DNA of 5,478 nucleotides, taken from Pirellulales bacterium (GTDB lineage: Bacteria > Planctomycetota > Planctomycetia > Pirellulales > JALHPA01). The notes beneath the pieces are model-generated. The model did not search any database. It was given only the letters and a program-made list of their open reading frames with translations, and had not been told where the DNA came from. Position numbers and translations under genes: made by a program. Below, piece by piece: positions 1 through 5,478 of this stretch; within the stretch, counting starts at the first letter, position 1; each line of letters begins with the position of its first letter. The stretch lies in the NCBI GenBank assembly GCA_022842745.1, contig JALHPA010000256.1, positions 1 to 5,478 of the forward strand, given 5' to 3'.

Positions 1-2101
1 CTTCGACGGCGTTGACGATCGAAGCGAAATTGTCGTCGGTGAGAACCATGTCCGAGGCGGCCTTCGTGACATCGGTGCCGGCGATTCCCATCGCGATGCC
101 GATATCGGCGGCTTGGACTGCCGGAGCGTCGTTCACTCCATCGCCGGTCATGGCCACGATTTCGCCATGCTGCTTCCAGGCTTGGACGATGCGGAGTTTG
201 TCGGCGGCCGTGACGCGGGCATAGACCGAAAACTCGGCGATGCGGCGGGCGAATTCGTCGGCCGACAGGGATTGCAGCTCTGCGCCGGCGATTGCCTGGC
301 CGTTGGCGATGCCCAGGCTACGGCCGATGGCGACGGCGGTCGCCGGATGGTCGCCGGTAATCATGATCGGGCGGATGCCCGCGGCGCGGCACTTGCGGAC
401 GGCGTCGGCGGCTTCGGGGCGGGGGGGATCGATCATTCCGACCAGACCGGCGAAGACGAGGTTTTCTTCGACGGAGGGTTCGTCGGGTGAATCGAGGGGC
501 CGGTAGGCGAGGGCGAGGACGCGGAGGGCGCGATCGGCGAGGGCCGAATTTTCGGCGAGGATTTCGCGGCGGCGATCTTCGCGAAGGTCTCGGACGAGGC
601 CTTGGATTTGTTCGGCGGTGCAGCGGGGGAGGAGGGCCTCGCAGGCGCCCTTGGTGTAGGCGACGGCGGCGCCGTCGCGTTCGCGCCCCAGAACGGACAT
701 GAGTTTGCGATCGGAATCGAAGGGAATTTCGCGCAGGATGGTCCAGTCGGTTCTGGCGGAGGCGAGGGAGGCCTTTTCGGCGGCAACCAGCAGGGCCGCT
801 TCCGTAGGATCGCCAATAACTCGAGTCGCCTCGGGCGATGTACCGCGCTCGATCCGAGCGCCGTTGCAGCGGAGGCCAATGAACAGGGCGCGGGCCAGAT
901 CGGGACGTTGCGCTACATCGACTGTATCTTTGGGAGGACCGGAGGACGCGGACCGATCGGCGGCGGGAACCTCATGGAACTTCCCGTCGGGATCGTAGCC
1001 AGCGCCCGTGACCGAGTACGTGATTCCCCCCGCGTGGATCTCCTGAACGGTCATTTGATTGCGCGTGAGCGTGCCGGTCTTATCGGAGCAGATAACGGTC
1101 ACGGCGCCGAGCGTCTCGACGCTGGGGAGCTTGCGGACGAGGGCATTGCGGCGGGCCATACGCTGCAGGCCGAGTGCCAGCGCGATGGTAACGACGGCGG
1201 GAAGTCCCTCGGGGACGGCCGCGACCGCGAGGCTAACGGAGAGCAGCAGGACTTCGACCCAGTCGCCGCCGCGGAGCATGTGCAGGCCAAAAATGACCGC
1301 CACGATAATCAAGCAGACGACCAGCAGGATCTTACCGAGTTCGGCGAGACGGCGCTGGAGCGGCGTCGGTTCTGGCTGGGTGGCGTGGAGCAGAGCGGCG
1401 ATACGACCAAGCTCGGTTTGCATTCCGGTGGCCACGGCGACGGCGCTGGCTTTTCCGGCGGCCGCGGAGGTGGCCATGTAGGCCATGTTGCAGCGATCGG
1501 CAAGCGGAGTTTCCGCAGTCAGGACGGCGATGGCGTCTTTCTCGACGCTGAGCGATTCTCCCGTCAGGGCGGCTTCGTGCGTCTTGAAGCTGGCGGTCTG
1601 CGCCAAGCGGGCATCGGCGGGAACAAAATCGCCGGCTTCCAGTTCGATCCAGTCGCCGGGGACAATGTCGCGGGCGGGGATCGACTGAAGCACGCCATCA
1701 CGGATGACGCGGGCCATCGGGCGGGCCATTTTTTCCAAGGCGGCAAGGGCTTTTTCCGCGCGTTCCTCCTGAAAGAAGCCGAGCAGTCCGTTGAGCAGGA
1801 CAATAGCCAGAATCGCGGCGACATCGGTCCATTCCCCCATGCCGGCCGCGAGCGCGGCGGCCGCGACCAGGATCCAGATGACCAGCTCATTGAACTGGGC
1901 CAGCAATCTACGCCACGCGGGGGTTACGGTAGGTGGGGTCAGTTCGTTGAACCCATGACGCTCCCGACGTTCGAGAACCTGTTGCCGCGTAAGGCCGGCT
2001 CCGCGATCGACCCCGTGGGAGCGGAGAAGTTGCTCGACTGAAACGGCGTGGGGATGGGTATCGGGGGATGGGCCTGCCGATGGACCGGGAGAGTGGCTCA
2101 T
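1..2101 (-). CDS. P2A-type (SERCA/PacL-like) cation-transporting P-type ATPase, C-terminus off the left edge
   Basis: Integral membrane pump that uses ATP through a phospho-aspartate intermediate to move cations, most likely Ca2+, across the cytoplasmic membrane. The reading frame is open for 700 codons to the window edge. After a Ser/Pro/His-rich N-terminus (about 1-20) comes a cation-ATPase N-terminal domain (about 21-65), then M1 (about 71-87) and M2 (about 92-110). The actuator TGES is at 180-183, M3 at about 258-276, and M4 carries PEGLP at 297-301. The phosphorylation motif DKTGT is at 340-344 (D340). The nucleotide domain shows GDPTEAAL (430-437) and KGA (K484), followed by TGDHPAT (582-588) and the hinge TGDGVNDAP (652-660). 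VAAVPEGLP and the run into CSDKTGTLT closely match SERCA, whose M4 glutamate binds Ca2+. M5-M10, which complete the ion sites, are outside the window, so specificity is inferred. An in-frame stop at 2111-2113 precedes the ATG at 2099-2101 and the next Met is near residue 88, so this start is well fixed. No clear Shine-Dalgarno is seen. It is divergent from recA. Confidence 0.95.
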   Translation of the reverse strand, partial: MSHSPGPSAGPSPDTHPHAVSVEQLLRSHGVDRGAGLTRQQVLERRERHGFNELTPPTVTPAWRRLLAQFNELVIWILVAAAALAAGMGEWTDVAAILAIVLLNGLLGFFQEERAEKALAALEKMARPMARVIRDGVLQSIPARDIVPGDWIELEAGDFVPADARLAQTASFKTHEAALTGESLSVEKDAIAVLTAETPLADRCNMAYMATSAAAGKASAVAVATGMQTELGRIAALLHATQPEPTPLQRRLAELGKILLVVCLIIVAVIFGLHMLRGGDWVEVLLLSVSLAVAAVPEGLPAVVTIALALGLQRMARRNALVRKLPSVETLGAVTVICSDKTGTLTRNQMTVQEIHAGGITYSVTGAGYDPDGKFHEVPAADRSASSGPPKDTVDVAQRPDLARALFIGLRCNGARIERGTSPEATRVIGDPTEAALLVAAEKASLASARTDWTILREIPFDSDRKLMSVLGRERDGAAVAYTKGACEALLPRCTAEQIQGLVRDLREDRRREILAENSALADRALRVLALAYRPLDSPDEPSVEENLVFAGLVGMIDPPRPEAADAVRKCRAAGIRPIMITGDHPATAVAIGRSLGIANGQAIAGAELQSLSADEFARRIAEFSVYARVTAADKLRIVQAWKQHGEIVAMTGDGVNDAPAVQAADIGIAMGIAGTDVTKAASDMVLTDDNFASIVNAVE

Positions 2102-2179
2102 GGAGGCGGGCTAAGCTGTTCGCGAAGAAAATGGGCAGTTCCGAGCGCGGCGGCAAGGTCGGGCACAAGACCCGCAGCT

Positions 2180-2207
2180 AGTATGGTCTTATGCGACCCG
2201 GAGGCAA
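2180..2207 (-). promoter_or_regulatory. Weak candidate sigma70 promoter for the ATPase gene
   Basis: Read on the minus strand, TTGCCT (2207-2202) and CATACT (2185-2180) are separated by 16 bases, each matching the sigma70 consensus at four of six positions. A transcript would start near 2173 and leave a leader of about 70 bases before the ATG at 2101. Position and spacing fit, but such matches occur by chance and the -10 is weak. Confidence 0.3.
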
Positions 2208-2281
2208 GGTGAAGGCGGCGGAAGCTAGCTCGCGGCCCAACTTACGGGGTGGCAGGGCGCAGAAGCCGGGAGCAGGAGCAG

Positions 2282-2308
2282 CGCCAAAGCCAGTCTCTCG
2301 GTTTGGCG
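2282..2308. repeat. 7-bp inverted repeat overlapping a recA promoter candidate
   Basis: CGCCAAA (2282-2288) and TTTGGCG (2302-2308) are perfect inverted copies separated by 13 bases. Two further pairs (2290-2291 with 2300-2301) could extend a hairpin if G2289 is bulged. The right arm covers the -35 hexamer of the distal recA promoter candidate and lies within the left copy of the 14-base direct repeat. It could be an operator half-site pair, or chance in GC-rich DNA. No T-run follows, so it is not a canonical terminator. Confidence 0.4.
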
Positions 2309-2330
2309 GAATGATCCGGTTTGGTAGAAT
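2299..2330 (+). repeat. Tandem 14-bp imperfect direct repeat upstream of recA
   Basis: CGGTTTGGCGGAAT (2299-2312) and CGGTTTGGTAGAAT (2317-2330) match at 12 of 14 positions with an 18-base offset. They differ only at the ninth and tenth bases, CG in the first and TA in the second, and that change creates the TAGAAT -10-like hexamer of the second copy. A regulator binding in tandem is one reading and a small local duplication is another. The match is clear; the function is inferred. Confidence 0.5.
2303..2330 (+). promoter_or_regulatory. Distal candidate recA promoter
   Basis: TTGGCG (2303-2308) and TAGAAT (2325-2330) are separated by 16 bases, close to the sigma70 optimum. Transcription would start about 160 bases before the chosen recA start. 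Both hexamers fall within the tandem repeat at 2299-2330, and the -35 also lies in an inverted-repeat arm, so a protein bound there would block it. It would be a secondary promoter if the proximal one is real. Confidence 0.4.
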
Positions 2331-2353
2331 TGGCGGCTGGCGCGTTGCCGCCG

Positions 2354-2402
2354 AAAAAGAGTCAAAAAAAGTCTTGCCGAGGTGAGTGTACGCCGATATA
2401 CT
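2354..2402 (+). promoter_or_regulatory. Proximal candidate recA promoter with UP-like A-tract
   Basis: TTGCCG (2374-2379) and TATACT (2397-2402) are separated by exactly 17 bases; the -10 matches five of six consensus positions and the -35 four of six. The expected start is near 2409, leaving a leader of about 86 bases. Two A-runs, at 2354-2358 and 2364-2370, lie about 40 to 55 bases upstream of that start, where an UP element contacts the RNA polymerase alpha subunit, and they stand out in otherwise GC-rich DNA. This is the best promoter candidate in the window. Confidence 0.5.
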
Positions 2403-2432
2403 GTCCAGACGTTCATCACACGCCCGATTGCG

Positions 2433-2451
2433 GCGGCCGGCTGTCGGCCGC
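2433..2451 (+). other. GC-rich hairpin in the presumed recA leader
   Basis: GCGGCCG (2433-2439) and CGGCCGC (2445-2451) form a perfect 7-bp GC-only stem around a 5-base loop. CCCG (2423-2426) could pair with CGGG (2456-2459) as an outer stem across an internal loop. It ends about 44 bases before the recA start and would lie in transcripts from either promoter candidate. No U-run follows, so a simple intrinsic terminator is unlikely; an effect on mRNA stability is possible. Confidence 0.45.
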
Positions 2452-2478
2452 GGGACGGGGTGAGGGAACCCTTGGCTC

Positions 2479-2485
2479 AGGAAAG
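2479..2485 (+). promoter_or_regulatory. Candidate ribosome binding site for recA
   Basis: The purine run AGGAAAG ends nine bases before the ATG at 2495. It is only a partial match to the anti-Shine-Dalgarno, but the alternative start at 2525 has no such run at the right distance, so it favours the upstream start. Confidence 0.45.
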
Positions 2486-2494
2486 CGCACACTC

Positions 2495-3655
2495 ATGGTC
2501 ACCGCCGTAAAAACGAATCATCGTATGCCCAAGAAAGACGCAACCGCCAAGCCAACCAAGTCCGATCGGGGGTCCGCTGGCGACGAGGGGGGCAAGAATG
2601 CCGCCGTCGCGGAGCGCGCCACCACGCCTGCGGCGCTAAAAAACGCGATTGCCCAGATTGACAAGCAATTTGGCGAAGGGGCGATCATGCCGCTGGGGAG
2701 CGCGGCGGGCAACGTGCGGATCGAGGGGATTCCGACGGGCAGCCTGTCGCTGGATATCGCGATGGGTGGGCAAGGTTTTCCCAAGGGGCGGGTTTTGGAA
2801 GTCTTTGGACCGGAGTCGAGCGGCAAGACGACGCTCGCCTTGCACGTGGTGGCGCGGGCGCAGCGCGCGGGCGGAATCGCGGCGTTTATCGACGCGGAAC
2901 ACGCGCTCGACCCAAGCTGGGCGAAAAAGCTGGGGGTAGAGTTGGAAACGTTGCTGGTCAGTCAGCCCAGCAGCGGGGAAGAGGCGATGCAAATCACCGA
3001 AATGCTGGTGAAATCGAACGCGGTGGACATTATCGTCGTCGACTCGGTAGCGGCGCTCGTCCCGCAGAAGGAACTGGACGGCGAGATGGGGGATAGCCAC
3101 GTCGGTTTGCAGGCCCGGCTGATGAGCCAGGCGCTCCGCAAGCTGACGGGGGCGATCTCCAAGAGCAAGACCTGCGTGATCTTTATCAATCAGATCCGGG
3201 AAAAGATCGGGGTCATGTTCGGCAGTCCGGAGACGACGCCGGGAGGACGGGCGCTGAAGTTTTATTGCTCGTGCCGGATCGATGTGCGGCGGATTGGCCA
3301 GCTCAAGGATGGGGAAGAGGTGGTCGGGCAGCGGGTGCGGGCCAAAGTGGTGAAAAACAAGGTAGCGCCTCCGTTCCGGGTGGCCGAATTTGATATGATG
3401 CACAATGGCGGGATTAGCTACGAGGGGGATGTGCTGGACCTGGCCATCGCCCAGAAGCTGATCGTGCGATCGGGGGCATGGTTCCGGTACGGAGAGTTGC
3501 ACCTGGGGCAGGGACGGGAAAAGGTCCGAGCGTACTTGCAAGAGAATCCGGCCCTGGTCGAAGAACTTCGGGGGAAGATACTTTCGGCGGGGGTGCATGC
3601 GGTGGCCACGATAGCTGGGGAAGACGGCGGCGACGGGGAGGGGAGCGCTGAATAA
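2495..3655 (+). CDS. recA: Recombinase RecA
   Basis: Cytosolic ATP-dependent recombinase that forms filaments on single-stranded DNA, drives strand exchange in recombinational repair and, in bacteria with LexA, activates its self-cleavage. The 386-residue product is complete. Walker A GPESSGKTT is at 105-113 (K111), the catalytic glutamate of DAEHALDP at E135, Walker B IIVVDSVAAL around D183, and the L2 entry NQIREKIG at 232-239, followed by PETTPGGRALKFY. The C-terminus ends in an acidic tail (GEDGGDGEG), as in many RecAs. The conserved core begins near residue 46, so about 45 residues precede it, some 35 more than in the 352-residue E. coli protein. ATG 2495 is chosen because of the purine run before it; ATG 2525, giving 376 residues starting MPKKD, is a real alternative. 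An in-frame ATG at 2321 would need a further 58 residues without RecA character and overlaps the promoter candidates. CYS258 and CYS260 in FYCSCR replace the Ala and Val of E. coli. Identity is certain; the start is not. Confidence 0.98.
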   Translation: MVTAVKTNHRMPKKDATAKPTKSDRGSAGDEGGKNAAVAERATTPAALKNAIAQIDKQFGEGAIMPLGSAAGNVRIEGIPTGSLSLDIAMGGQGFPKGRVLEVFGPESSGKTTLALHVVARAQRAGGIAAFIDAEHALDPSWAKKLGVELETLLVSQPSSGEEAMQITEMLVKSNAVDIIVVDSVAALVPQKELDGEMGDSHVGLQARLMSQALRKLTGAISKSKTCVIFINQIREKIGVMFGSPETTPGGRALKFYCSCRIDVRRIGQLKDGEEVVGQRVRAKVVKNKVAPPFRVAEFDMMHNGGISYEGDVLDLAIAQKLIVRSGAWFRYGELHLGQGREKVRAYLQENPALVEELRGKILSAGVHAVATIAGEDGGDGEGSAE

Positions 3656-3733
3656 GTCCCAGCTAGCCGACGCCGGGCTGACTTTGGTAGTGCCCGCGTC
3701 CGTTCACCGAATGCGCCTCACCCATGGGATACG

Positions 3734-3740
3734 AAGGTGA
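3734..3740 (+). promoter_or_regulatory. Ribosome binding site of the HtrA-like protease gene
   Basis: AAGGTGA is a reasonable Shine-Dalgarno match, with AAGG ending six bases before the ATG at 3744. It favours this start over the in-frame ATG at 3834, which lacks a comparable site. The 88 bases between recA and this gene show no strong promoter and no terminator with a T-run, so read-through from recA is possible. Confidence 0.5.
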
Positions 3741-3743
3741 ACT

Positions 3744-5336
3744 ATGGCGGCGCGGACGGTGCATTACGCGGGCGGAAGGCTTGTTAGCGGCCAGGTTCGG
3801 TGTGGTTCACCCGGGGTTGCGGCGCGGCGGTGGATGGGCCGGATCGTTTTTGGCTTGGGGTGTTGGGGGGCACTTTTGGCCGGGGGAGCAAAGTCCCAAC
3901 AGGGCGAGCCGAGCGGCGCGGCGGCTTCTGCCGCCTTGGAAGAATCGCTCGTGGCGGCGATTGCTCGGTGCGAAACGTCGGTGGTGGCTATTGCCCGGGT
4001 GGACGCGCCGGAGGGGGCCGCCGAGGGACCGGACCGAACGCCGAGGGGAGCGGCGGAGCGCGCGTTTCCCTTGGCCCGGCAAAAGTCGGCGGATCCGCAC
4101 GATCCGGACTTTGTGCCGGACTTCTTTGGTACCGGAGTAATCGTCGACGCCAAGGGATTGGTGGTGACGAATTATCACGTGGTAGGCGCGCGGTCGCAGC
4201 ACTGGGTGACGACGGCCGATCGGAAGGTCTACGCCGCGAAGATCAAAGCGGCCGATCCACGTAGCGACCTGGCGGTGCTGGAATTACAGGACGCCGGGGG
4301 GAGCGCCTTTGCACCGATGCCCTTGGGAGATGCCAGCAAACTGCGGAAAGGGCAGTTCGTGGCGTCGCTGGGCAATCCCTACGCGATCGCGCGGGATGGC
4401 CAGGCGAGCGCAAGCTGGGGAATCATCAGCAATTTGTCGCGGAAATTGGCGCCTGCGCAGCCAGATGGGGGAGGGAATGGCAAGGACCAGTTGCACCACT
4501 ACGGGACGCTGATCCAGACGGACGCCAAGTTGAATCTGGGGACCAGCGGGGGGGCGCTGATCAACTTGAAGGGGGAAATGATCGGGCTCACGACGGCGGT
4601 GGCAGCGTCGGCGGGGTACGAACAGGCGGCGGGGTTTGCCGTGCCGGTGGACGAGACGTTCAAGAGCATTCTCGAGGCGTTGAAGCAAGGCAAGGAATTC
4701 GAGTACGGCTTCTTGGGGCTGCGGCTGGAGAATCTGCGGCCCGAGGAGGCGCGGGGGGCAGGAGGAGTGCGAGTGGTTGGGGTGTTGGCCGGCGCCCCGG
4801 CGGAGGGGTCGGGAGTGGCGGCCAACGATATCATCACGCATGTGGATGGCGAGCCGATCGCCGACGCGGGTCAATTGATCTTGCGCGTGGGACGATTGAA
4901 GGTGGAGACCGTGGTACGGCTGACGGTGGAGCGGGGCGCGCGACGGAGAGAAATTCAGGCGGAACTGACCAAGTTCCCGGTCGGCGGGCGGAAGATCGTG
5001 ACCACGTCGCCGCCGTCGTGGCGGGGGTTGCAAGTGGACTATGCCACTGCGGCCGATCCGCGTTTGCTGGAACGCGGCCGGCACGACCGGTTGCTGCGGG
5101 AGGGGTGCGTACTCATCTCGCACGTGGAGCGGGACAGCCCCGCATGGCAGGCGAACTTGCGGGAAGGAATGTTTATCGCCGTGGTCGAGGCCGATGGACC
5201 GAGAAAGGTTCGCAAGCCCGAGGAGTTTCGGCAGAGCGTCATTGGGCTGTCTGGCCCTGTGCGGTTGCAGGTTTTTGGGGGGAGCGAGCCGCCGGATCAG
5301 TTGCAGGGGCGGCTGGTCGCGCCGAACTCGGGCTGA
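3744..5336 (+). CDS. HtrA/DegP-like S1C serine protease with two PDZ domains
   Basis: Predicted ATP-independent serine protease, probably acting on misfolded proteins outside the cytoplasmic membrane. The 530-residue product has a hydrophobic segment at about 34-48 after basic residues (RRWMGR), consistent with a signal peptide that could be cut near AKS (49-51) or with a membrane anchor. The trypsin-like domain follows (about 64-315). The predicted triad is H145 in TNYHVV, D175 in DPRSDLAVLE and S268 in LGTSGGAL. The H-D spacing of 30 equals that of E. coli DegP (105 to 135), but D-S is 93 rather than 75, owing to extra residues around 232-252 that include a Gly-rich stretch. The serine motif is GTSGGA rather than GNSGGP. 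PDZ1 spans about 320-410 with binding loop GFLGL; a divergent PDZ2 spans about 425-515 with RGLQV. An Ala/Pro/charged loop at 87-125 breaks the first barrel. ATG 3744 has a ribosome binding site; ATG 3834 (M31) would give a more ordinary signal peptide. It follows recA on the same strand. Confidence 0.93.
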   Translation: MAARTVHYAGGRLVSGQVRCGSPGVAARRWMGRIVFGLGCWGALLAGGAKSQQGEPSGAAASAALEESLVAAIARCETSVVAIARVDAPEGAAEGPDRTPRGAAERAFPLARQKSADPHDPDFVPDFFGTGVIVDAKGLVVTNYHVVGARSQHWVTTADRKVYAAKIKAADPRSDLAVLELQDAGGSAFAPMPLGDASKLRKGQFVASLGNPYAIARDGQASASWGIISNLSRKLAPAQPDGGGNGKDQLHHYGTLIQTDAKLNLGTSGGALINLKGEMIGLTTAVAASAGYEQAAGFAVPVDETFKSILEALKQGKEFEYGFLGLRLENLRPEEARGAGGVRVVGVLAGAPAEGSGVAANDIITHVDGEPIADAGQLILRVGRLKVETVVRLTVERGARRREIQAELTKFPVGGRKIVTTSPPSWRGLQVDYATAADPRLLERGRHDRLLREGCVLISHVERDSPAWQANLREGMFIAVVEADGPRKVRKPEEFRQSVIGLSGPVRLQVFGGSEPPDQLQGRLVAPNSG

Positions 5337-5355
5337 AGCGTGATTTCCGGCGGCG

Positions 5356-5387
5356 ATTCCTTCGTTTGATCCGAGTTCATTCCTTCG
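5356..5387 (+). repeat. Short 9-bp direct repeat after the protease gene
   Basis: ATTCCTTCG occurs at 5356-5364 and 5379-5387, offset by 23 bases, and GATCCG occurs at 5368-5373 and 5387-5392. The repeats lie between the protease stop and the next likely start. They may be a binding site for the downstream gene or chance; nothing identifies a regulator. Confidence 0.3.
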
Positions 5388-5406
5388 ATCCGGCGTAGTT
5401 CTTGCC

Positions 5407-5478
5407 ATGGGTGAAACGTGGTTCGACTTGAGTTGCCGGAAATGTTCGTGGCGAAATTTGTGCGGTGCTTCCGCGATC
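5407..5478 (+). CDS. Start of a small Cys-rich, possibly zinc-ribbon protein, cut by the right edge
   Basis: Twenty-four codons without a stop run from the ATG at 5407 to the window end. The peptide opens MGETWFDLSCRKCSWRNLCG, with cysteines at 10, 13 and 19: a C-x2-C knuckle as in zinc ribbons, followed by Trp and a third Cys. The frame is open back to a TGA at 5341-5343, and this ATG is the first standard start within it, so the start is reasonable although no Shine-Dalgarno precedes it. It lies 70 bases after the protease stop on the same strand and could be cotranscribed. The ordered hydrophobic and Cys pattern looks like a real N-terminus, but a 24-residue frame in GC-rich DNA can be chance. 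I do not assign a function. Confidence 0.5.
   Translation, partial: MGETWFDLSCRKCSWRNLCGASAI

Larger units (their letters stand above)
2102..2494. other. Divergent intergenic region between ATPase and recA
   Basis: This 393-base spacer separates two genes transcribed away from each other, so it should contain both promoters. I see no convincing coding sequence: short open frames here lack recognisable protein character. It holds a weak minus-strand promoter candidate (2180-2207), an inverted repeat and a direct repeat around a plus-strand promoter candidate (2282-2330), an A-rich tract (2354-2370), a better plus-strand promoter candidate (2374-2402), a GC-rich hairpin (2433-2451) and a possible recA ribosome binding site (2479-2485). 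I looked for LexA-like operators of the CTGT-N8-ACAG, GAAC-N4-GTTC and GTTC-N7-GTTC types and saw none. Confidence 0.8.

Noticed and set aside
602..2041. A 479-residue plus-strand open frame opposite the ATPase gene
   Set aside because: It is antisense to a gene with every P-type ATPase signature. Its translation is Gly/Asp/Gln-rich without recognisable domains, as expected from the complementary strand of GC-biased coding DNA.
2223..2230. The AGCTAGCT palindrome in the divergent spacer
   Set aside because: An isolated 8-base palindrome with no extension into its flanks and no second copy of the full element was seen; too short to support a site.
2321..2494. Extending recA upstream to the in-frame ATG at 2321
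   Set aside because: The added 58 residues lack RecA similarity, run through both promoter candidates and the leader hairpin, and the ATG at 2495 has a better ribosome binding site.
2636..3598. A 320-residue minus-strand open frame opposite recA
   Set aside because: It lies wholly within certain recA coding sequence, is rich in Arg/His/Pro and shows no motif; it is a compositional mirror frame.
3656..3700. A possible terminator after recA (AGCC and GGCT arms around 3665-3680)
   Set aside because: The stem is only about four pairs and no T-run follows; it is not distinguishable from chance in GC-rich DNA.
3870..3875. A lipoprotein signal at Cys40 of the protease
   Set aside because: Residues before the Cys are G-L-G, which does not fit the lipobox with Leu at -3; an ordinary signal peptide or anchor explains the segment better.
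4284..5408. A 374-residue minus-strand open frame opposite the protease gene
   Set aside because: It shadows the protease domain and both PDZ domains, with Arg/Pro/His-rich low-information translation. Only its first residues lie outside the protease gene.
5405..5450. A tRNA-like T-loop motif (GGTTCGACT) near the right end
   Set aside because: The flanks do not form a five-pair T stem, and no anticodon or acceptor arm could be found around it.

Overview
The window is GC-rich bacterial chromosome carrying four protein-coding genes: a partial P-type ATPase on the minus strand, and recA, an HtrA-type protease and the beginning of a small Cys-rich protein on the plus strand. The RecA sequence (a long charged N-terminal extension, FYCSCR after the L2 loop, a DMMHNGG segment), the HtrA-like protease with GTSGGA around its active serine, and the scarcity of strong Shine-Dalgarno sites all suggest a member of the Planctomycetota. 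This assignment comes from remembered family character, not from a search, and is only moderately certain.

Layout. Positions 1-2101 (minus) encode the first 700 residues of a SERCA/PacL-like (P2A-type) cation-transporting ATPase; its C-terminal membrane domain lies beyond the left edge. Positions 2102-2494 are a non-coding head-to-head spacer that should hold the promoters of both the ATPase and recA. On the recA side there are two sigma70-like promoter candidates. The nearer has an A-rich tract where an UP element would sit; the farther is built into an imperfect direct repeat with an adjoining inverted repeat. A GC-rich hairpin lies in the presumed leader. Positions 2495-3655 are a complete recA. 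After an 88-base gap, 3744-5336 encode a complete exported trypsin-like protease with two PDZ domains. A short tail contains a 9-base direct repeat, and from 5407 to the right edge there is a plausible start of a protein with a C-x2-C-x5-C pattern.

How the genes relate. RecA acts in cytosolic recombinational repair, the protease in quality control outside the cytoplasmic membrane, and the ATPase in cation export. All touch stress physiology, but nothing in the sequence shows that they form one system; they look like ordinary neighbouring housekeeping genes. I found no RNA gene, CRISPR array, insertion sequence or sign of recent transfer. The parts most worth a second look are the recA upstream region and the truncated Cys-rich gene at the right edge.
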